Origin: Tidjanibacter sp.
GTDB taxonomy: Bacteria > Bacteroidota > Bacteroidia > Bacteroidales > Rikenellaceae
Reading direction: 5' to 3'
Assembly (NCBI GenBank): GCA_017628675.1
Contig: JAGBYS010000002.1
Location: forward strand, 1 to 17,033
DNA length: 17,033 nt
Shown here: in pieces, positions 13,342 to 17,033 of the stretch
Position numbering within the stretch: the first letter of the stretch is position 1
Layout: every line of letters begins with the position of its first letter
Position numbers and translations under genes: made by a program
Notes under the pieces: generated by a model
The model's input: the letters and a program-made list of their open reading frames with translations, nothing else
What the model was told of the DNA's origin: nothing
Databases searched by the model: none

Positions 13342-13377
13342 AAAAAAGGGTTTGCACCCTACCGAGCGCAAACCCTT
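13342..13377 (-). terminator. Intrinsic terminator of the amylase operon
   Basis: On the minus strand AAGGGTTTGC (from 13377) pairs perfectly with GCAAACCCTT (ending at 13346), a 10-bp stem with a 12-base loop that runs into a T-tract at 13342-13347. It lies about 20 bases after the stop codon of the second amylase gene and separates it from the regulator gene. Confidence 0.9.
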
Positions 13378-13397
13378 ATATACAATATTGGTATAGA

Positions 13398-14792
13398 CTA
13401 TTTTGCAAGCAGCATATAGCCCCAAGCGGCGAAGTCGATCTGGTCGCCGGCCGAGAAGATTCGGGGCTCGCCACAAGCACACATCCACTCGCCTGCCTCA
13501 GCCTCAGTGAAGGTGAAGGTGGTGGGCTCAGCTGAGAAGTTGAAGAGGCACAGCACGGTGTTCTCCTCCTTCTGGCGGGTGAAGGCCAGCACATTCTCGC
13601 CTACGCCCTCAACGAACTGCACGGGAGCCACATTCTCGCCTGCAGCCAGAGCCTTATTGGCGTGGCGGAACGAGCAGAGTTTGCTGTAGAACTCGCGGTA
13701 CTCCTTGCCGTACTCCAGGTCTACGAGCTCCACTACGGAGTCCTTCTCAAAGAACTGCAAGCGGCGGTTAAGACCAATCTCCTGACCGGTGTAGATCAGG
13801 GGCTGCGACTTGGGCATAACGAAGGTGAGGGCAGCAAGAGCCTTGTGGGCGTCGCCCATACGCTCAAACTCGGTGCCTGCCCACGAGTTCTCGTCGTGGT
13901 TGGAGGTGAACATCAGGCGCATAGCGGGTGCGGGGTACTTCTCGTCGTCGCGTGCCATATACTCCTTGAGGTCCTTCACGGTCTTGGCGTTGGTCTTGAT
14001 GGTGCCGTCGCCAGCCACATTCTTGGTCTCGCTACCGCCCTTGGCCATAGCATTGAAGATGTGGTGGAGCTCCCAAGCATAGGTAGCGTCGAAGCCCGAC
14101 TCGTGGAGCCAGGTCTCCTCGCCCTCAGCAAGGAGGTATACCTCGGGATTGATCTTGCGAACCTCCTCCCAAGCCCTCTTCCAGAAGTCGCCGGGAACAT
14201 TCATTGCAACATCGCAGCGGTAGCCGTCCACGCCCTTCTCAATCCAGAACTTCAGAGCGTCGAGCATAGCCTCACGCATATCCTGGTTGTTGTAGTTGAG
14301 TTTGGCGATGTCGGTCCAGTCGTACTCCACGATGGGAAGGCCGGTATTCTCGTCCATCACATACCAATCCTTCTTGCCCTCTTTCCACCAGTTGGCATCC
14401 CTGGAGGTGTGGTTGGCAACCCAGTCGATGATGACCTTCAGGCCGATGTCGTGAGCAGCATCGAGGAAGCTCTCGAAGTCCTCCATAGTACCGAACTCGG
14501 GGTTCACGGCCTTGTAGTCGATGATGGAGTAGTAGGAGCCGAGCGACCCCTTGCGAGCCTCTACGCCGATGGGGCTGATGGGCATAAGCCATACGATATC
14601 CACACCCATCTCCTTCAGAGCGGGCAGATACTCCTCAGCAGCAGCGAAGGTACCCTCCTCGGTAGCCTGGCGAACATTGAGCTCATAGACCACCGAATTG
14701 TACTTGTCGAAATTATCGGCGGGCTGGTTGTTGCAGCCAAAGCAACCGAACAGAGTCGCAGCGAGTGCGACAAAAGCAAAAAATCTCTTCAT
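13398..14792 (-). CDS. GH13 alpha-amylase-family lipoprotein, 464 residues
   Basis: The N-terminus MKRFFAFVALAATLFGCFGC is a lipoprotein signal; LFGC (Cys17) and CFGC (Cys20) are both possible lipidation sites. A TIM barrel begins near residue 35. The four conserved GH13 regions are visible: DWVANH at 123-128, GYRCD with the nucleophile Asp194, LLAEGE with the acid/base Glu223, and TSNHD with Asp300. A C-terminal beta domain ends the protein. It should cleave or transfer alpha-glucans such as maltooligosaccharides; the exact specificity is open. It starts 26 bases after the stop of the 708-residue amylase gene and is co-transcribed with it. No N-terminal accessory domain is present, unlike its partner. 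Confidence 0.92.
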   Translation of the reverse strand: MKRFFAFVALAATLFGCFGCNNQPADNFDKYNSVVYELNVRQATEEGTFAAAEEYLPALKEMGVDIVWLMPISPIGVEARKGSLGSYYSIIDYKAVNPEFGTMEDFESFLDAAHDIGLKVIIDWVANHTSRDANWWKEGKKDWYVMDENTGLPIVEYDWTDIAKLNYNNQDMREAMLDALKFWIEKGVDGYRCDVAMNVPGDFWKRAWEEVRKINPEVYLLAEGEETWLHESGFDATYAWELHHIFNAMAKGGSETKNVAGDGTIKTNAKTVKDLKEYMARDDEKYPAPAMRLMFTSNHDENSWAGTEFERMGDAHKALAALTFVMPKSQPLIYTGQEIGLNRRLQFFEKDSVVELVDLEYGKEYREFYSKLCSFRHANKALAAGENVAPVQFVEGVGENVLAFTRQKEENTVLCLFNFSAEPTTFTFTEAEAGEWMCACGEPRIFSAGDQIDFAAWGYMLLAK

Positions 14793-14818
14793 AGTCTGTT
14801 TTTTATTTAGCGTTTAGA

Positions 14819-16945
14819 TTACTCATTCACAATAACATATCCGTAGGCAGGAATCTCAACACTGAGCTTGCCATCTGCAAGCGAAGCCTTGCCGCCCTCA
14901 GCCGCAAGAGCCACCTGGGCGCTCTCCACACCCACCATCTCGGGCAGCTCGACCTCAACGGTGCGAGCCTCGGGGCGAACATTCAGCGCAACAACCACCC
15001 ACTGGTCCATATAGTGGCGCACAAAGACAAAGACATCGTCGTTGGCAAGGAGCGTACGGTAGTCGCCATACATCAGAGGCATCGACGAGCGGCGATACTT
15101 GAACAGAGCCTTGGTCGCAGCGAGCTCCCTCTGCTGGAACTCGTTGTAGCCCTCGAACTCCATCATATAGCGGTTGTCGGGGTCGTTGGCACCGGGGATA
15201 CCATACTCATCGCCCTGATATACACAAGGAACACCGGGAACGGTCGAGATGATGGCCTTCAGCAGCGACAAGCGAGCATAGCCCTTGGTGTTGTCGCCCA
15301 CGCCCACCTTGCGGTGCCAGCCCTCGGCCTTATCGTCGGGGCACCAGAGCGACATATCGCCACCTGCCAGCGACAGGAAGCGGGGCTTGTCGTGGTTGCC
15401 GGTGATGTTACCCATTGTGTGGTGGGAGCCATAGGCGGCCTCGGACTCCTCCACTACCCTTGCGATATCGCGCATCGAACGGCTCTCGTCAACGATAACA
15501 TCGCGCGAGGTGTGGTAGAGGTTAAAGTCAAACTGCGAGTCGATCATACCGCTCTTCACATAGGAGCCGATGAGCTCCACATCGCCGTAGGTCTCGCCAA
15601 TCTGCCAGATGGCGCGGTCGGGCATCGAGGACTTCATCTTGCCGGTGAGCATACGCCAGTAGTTCAGAGGAATATGTTTGCAAGCGTCGTGGCGGAAACC
15701 ATCGAAGTCGAATGTGCGCAGCCAATGGAGAGCCGAGTCGGTCATAGGCTCACACACCTCCGCACGGCGGGTGTCGAGGGTGGGGATATGCTCATCGAAC
15801 CAGGTGGTAAGGCGTGTTTCGCCATCCCACAGACCGATATTCTTGCGACCATCGGGCAACATAAGGTCGGTGGTCCAGTCGGGGTGCTCCTTCAGCACGG
15901 GCGAGTTGATGTGGAGGTGGTTGGCTACATAATCGAGAATCACATTCATCTCCTCATCGTGGGCCGCTGCAAGCATCGTGTGAAGCTCCTCGTCGGTGCC
16001 GAAACGCTTATCCACCACGGTGCTGAAGATGGGCCAATAGCCGTGGTAGCCCGAGAACTTTGTGTCGGGGTTGCGGTTCTGGCCCCACGCATCGTAGGGG
16101 TTCTGGGTGATGGGCGAAATCCAGATGGTCGTAATGCCAAGGTCGGTGAAGAAACCGTCCTCAATCTTCTGGGTGATACCCACGATGTCGCCACCCTGGT
16201 AGTCGACCTTGTCCAACACCTCGGGCGAGTTCAGCTTCCAGTCGTTCTCGGTGGTGCCGTTCTTGAAGCGGTCAATCATCAGTGAGTAGAGAATCTGCGA
16301 GTGGAAATCCTGACGGCGGATATCCTTCGAGTCAACCACCACCTTGCCCTTCTCCAAGGGGAGGAGCACATCGTTGAAACGGCCCGACTCGGAGGCAGCA
16401 AAGACGCGCAGTGCCGAACGCTCATAACCTTTAGCCTCGGCGGGGATGGCAACCTCAATAGTGTTGCCATCAATCTTCACATCGCCCAGCTTGATGTTCT
16501 GCCACATTGCCACAGCCTCAACTACGGGCTTGGTAGCAACGATGGTGACAACACCACCCTTTGCCTTGGTGGAGGACATAAAGCTACCCTCGGTGTCGCG
16601 TGAGCCGCCGAGCACAACAATGGAGAGCTTCGACTCGTCGTGCCATACATCGATGGTCGAGATGAGCACATCGCTCTGGGTCGTAACCTCAAACTCCGAC
16701 CAGTTGTCGGCAGTGGACACAATCTGGAGTCGCTCATCGTCGGTTGTAAGATTGGTAGCACCCTCCCACTGGGGATAGTAGTCCGTGAGGAAGTGGGCGG
16801 TAGTGCCCTTCTTGAGAGTGAGTGGGATTACCGCGGAACTGTTGCCCAGGGCGAAATCCTGAGCAGGGGTGCACTGCACAAAAAGGAGTGCCAGCAGCGA
16901 CACCGAAGCCGCCACCAAAATGCTAAATAGCGATTTGAGTTTCAT
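14819..16945 (-). CDS. GH13 alpha-amylase-family protein with N-terminal accessory domain, 708 residues
   Basis: The N-terminus has a hydrophobic signal ending LLFVQC (Cys25). Gln before the Cys is unusual for a lipobox, but the position fits a Bacteroidetes lipoprotein. Residues 30-205 form an accessory region, probably beta-sandwich and perhaps carbohydrate-binding. The barrel begins near 215 (ILYSLMIDRFKNG, typical of neopullulanase and cyclomaltodextrinase types). GH13 regions are DYVANH at 338-343, GFRHD with nucleophile Asp420, IGETYG with Glu451, and GNHD with Asp519. A C-terminal beta domain follows. It is SusG-like in location and class, but no SusC or SusD lies within the window. 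It is the first gene of the two-gene operon. Confidence 0.92.
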   Translation of the reverse strand: MKLKSLFSILVAASVSLLALLFVQCTPAQDFALGNSSAVIPLTLKKGTTAHFLTDYYPQWEGATNLTTDDERLQIVSTADNWSEFEVTTQSDVLISTIDVWHDESKLSIVVLGGSRDTEGSFMSSTKAKGGVVTIVATKPVVEAVAMWQNIKLGDVKIDGNTIEVAIPAEAKGYERSALRVFAASESGRFNDVLLPLEKGKVVVDSKDIRRQDFHSQILYSLMIDRFKNGTTENDWKLNSPEVLDKVDYQGGDIVGITQKIEDGFFTDLGITTIWISPITQNPYDAWGQNRNPDTKFSGYHGYWPIFSTVVDKRFGTDEELHTMLAAAHDEEMNVILDYVANHLHINSPVLKEHPDWTTDLMLPDGRKNIGLWDGETRLTTWFDEHIPTLDTRRAEVCEPMTDSALHWLRTFDFDGFRHDACKHIPLNYWRMLTGKMKSSMPDRAIWQIGETYGDVELIGSYVKSGMIDSQFDFNLYHTSRDVIVDESRSMRDIARVVEESEAAYGSHHTMGNITGNHDKPRFLSLAGGDMSLWCPDDKAEGWHRKVGVGDNTKGYARLSLLKAIISTVPGVPCVYQGDEYGIPGANDPDNRYMMEFEGYNEFQQRELAATKALFKYRRSSMPLMYGDYRTLLANDDVFVFVRHYMDQWVVVALNVRPEARTVEVELPEMVGVESAQVALAAEGGKASLADGKLSVEIPAYGYVIVNE

Positions 16946-16994
16946 ATTGGTATGTTTTTAAGCTGTTTGTATTCAACCCTTGTGACACCTTCCC

Positions 16995-17011
16995 AGCAAA
17001 GCGCTTTTGCT
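16995..17011 (-). promoter_or_regulatory. Hairpin in the amylase operon leader
   Basis: AGCAAA and TTTGCT form a 6-bp stem with a 5-base loop in the predicted 5' leader, about 50 bases upstream of the start codon. It may stabilise or regulate the leader; nothing more can be said. Confidence 0.4.
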
Positions 17012-17025
17012 CGGCGCACAAAATA

Positions 17026-17033
17026 CAAAGGTA
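17026..17033 (-). promoter_or_regulatory. -7 element (TACCTTTG) of the amylase operon, at the window edge
   Basis: A perfect TAnnTTTG match on the minus strand occupies the last 8 bases of the window, giving a leader of about 75 bases. The -33 element would lie outside. Its presence suggests the amylase pair starts its own transcript. Confidence 0.6.

Noticed and set aside
15014..16285. Plus-strand open frame antisense to the 708-residue amylase gene
   Set aside because: All GH13 catalytic regions are on the minus strand; this is a compositional shadow.
1..17033. CRISPR array, tRNA, rRNA or integrated phage
   Set aside because: No spaced identical repeats, no cloverleaf, no rRNA-like sequence and no phage or transposase genes were seen.

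Overview
The window looks like chromosomal DNA from a member of the Bacteroidales, with a Rikenellaceae/Alistipes-like lineage as the best guess. The reasons are fairly GC-rich coding DNA with AT-rich intergenic gaps, repeated perfect matches to the Bacteroidetes -7 promoter element TAnnTTTG, few Shine-Dalgarno sequences, a DUF2723 glycosyltransferase, and GH13 lipoproteins. The phylum is well supported; the genus is inference. I see no rRNA, tRNA, CRISPR array, insertion sequence or prophage.

Region 1 (1-4506, minus strand): a SAM-centred cluster read metK, alpha/beta hydrolase, aspartate kinase, biotin ligase. A TAnnTTTG promoter at 4499-4506 leads directly into what I read as a SAM-II type riboswitch (4410-4497) with an unusually long loop 3. 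The metK leader then carries alternative helices and a heptad repeat. Aspartate kinase feeds the pathway that makes methionine, and MetK turns methionine into SAM, so one SAM sensor may influence both ends of the route if the genes are co-transcribed. The hydrolase and lysC leaders share a hairpin-plus-A/T motif, and a 19-codon lysine/arginine-rich leader ORF overlaps the lysC start.

Region 2 (4507-9830): a gap full of short repeats (period-7 arrays and a 126-bp element with 18-bp terminal inverted repeats abutting the cysS stop), then cysS (minus) and a DUF2723/TMEM260-like membrane O-mannosyltransferase homologue (plus). The last two diverge from overlapping promoters in an intergenic space of about 90 bp. 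A second repeat-rich gap follows.

Region 3 (9831-13317): a secreted alpha/beta hydrolase on the plus strand converges on a minus-strand group of five small genes (a predicted tail-anchored protein, an N-terminally anchored exported protein, a six-cysteine zinc-ribbon protein, an acidic 82-residue protein and a 30-residue membrane peptide). Upstream of these lies a WYL/HTH regulator gene flanked on both sides by near-identical palindromes TTGACA-N5/6-TGTCAA. The palindrome nearest the small genes sits over their promoter, and that promoter is nested in the regulator's terminator so that its own transcripts should escape termination. This regulator plus small-gene module is the best candidate here for an undescribed system.

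Region 4 (13342-17033, minus strand): two GH13 alpha-amylase-family lipoprotein genes form an operon bounded by a promoter at the window edge and a strong intrinsic terminator. They suggest breakdown of alpha-glucans at the cell surface or in the periplasm.
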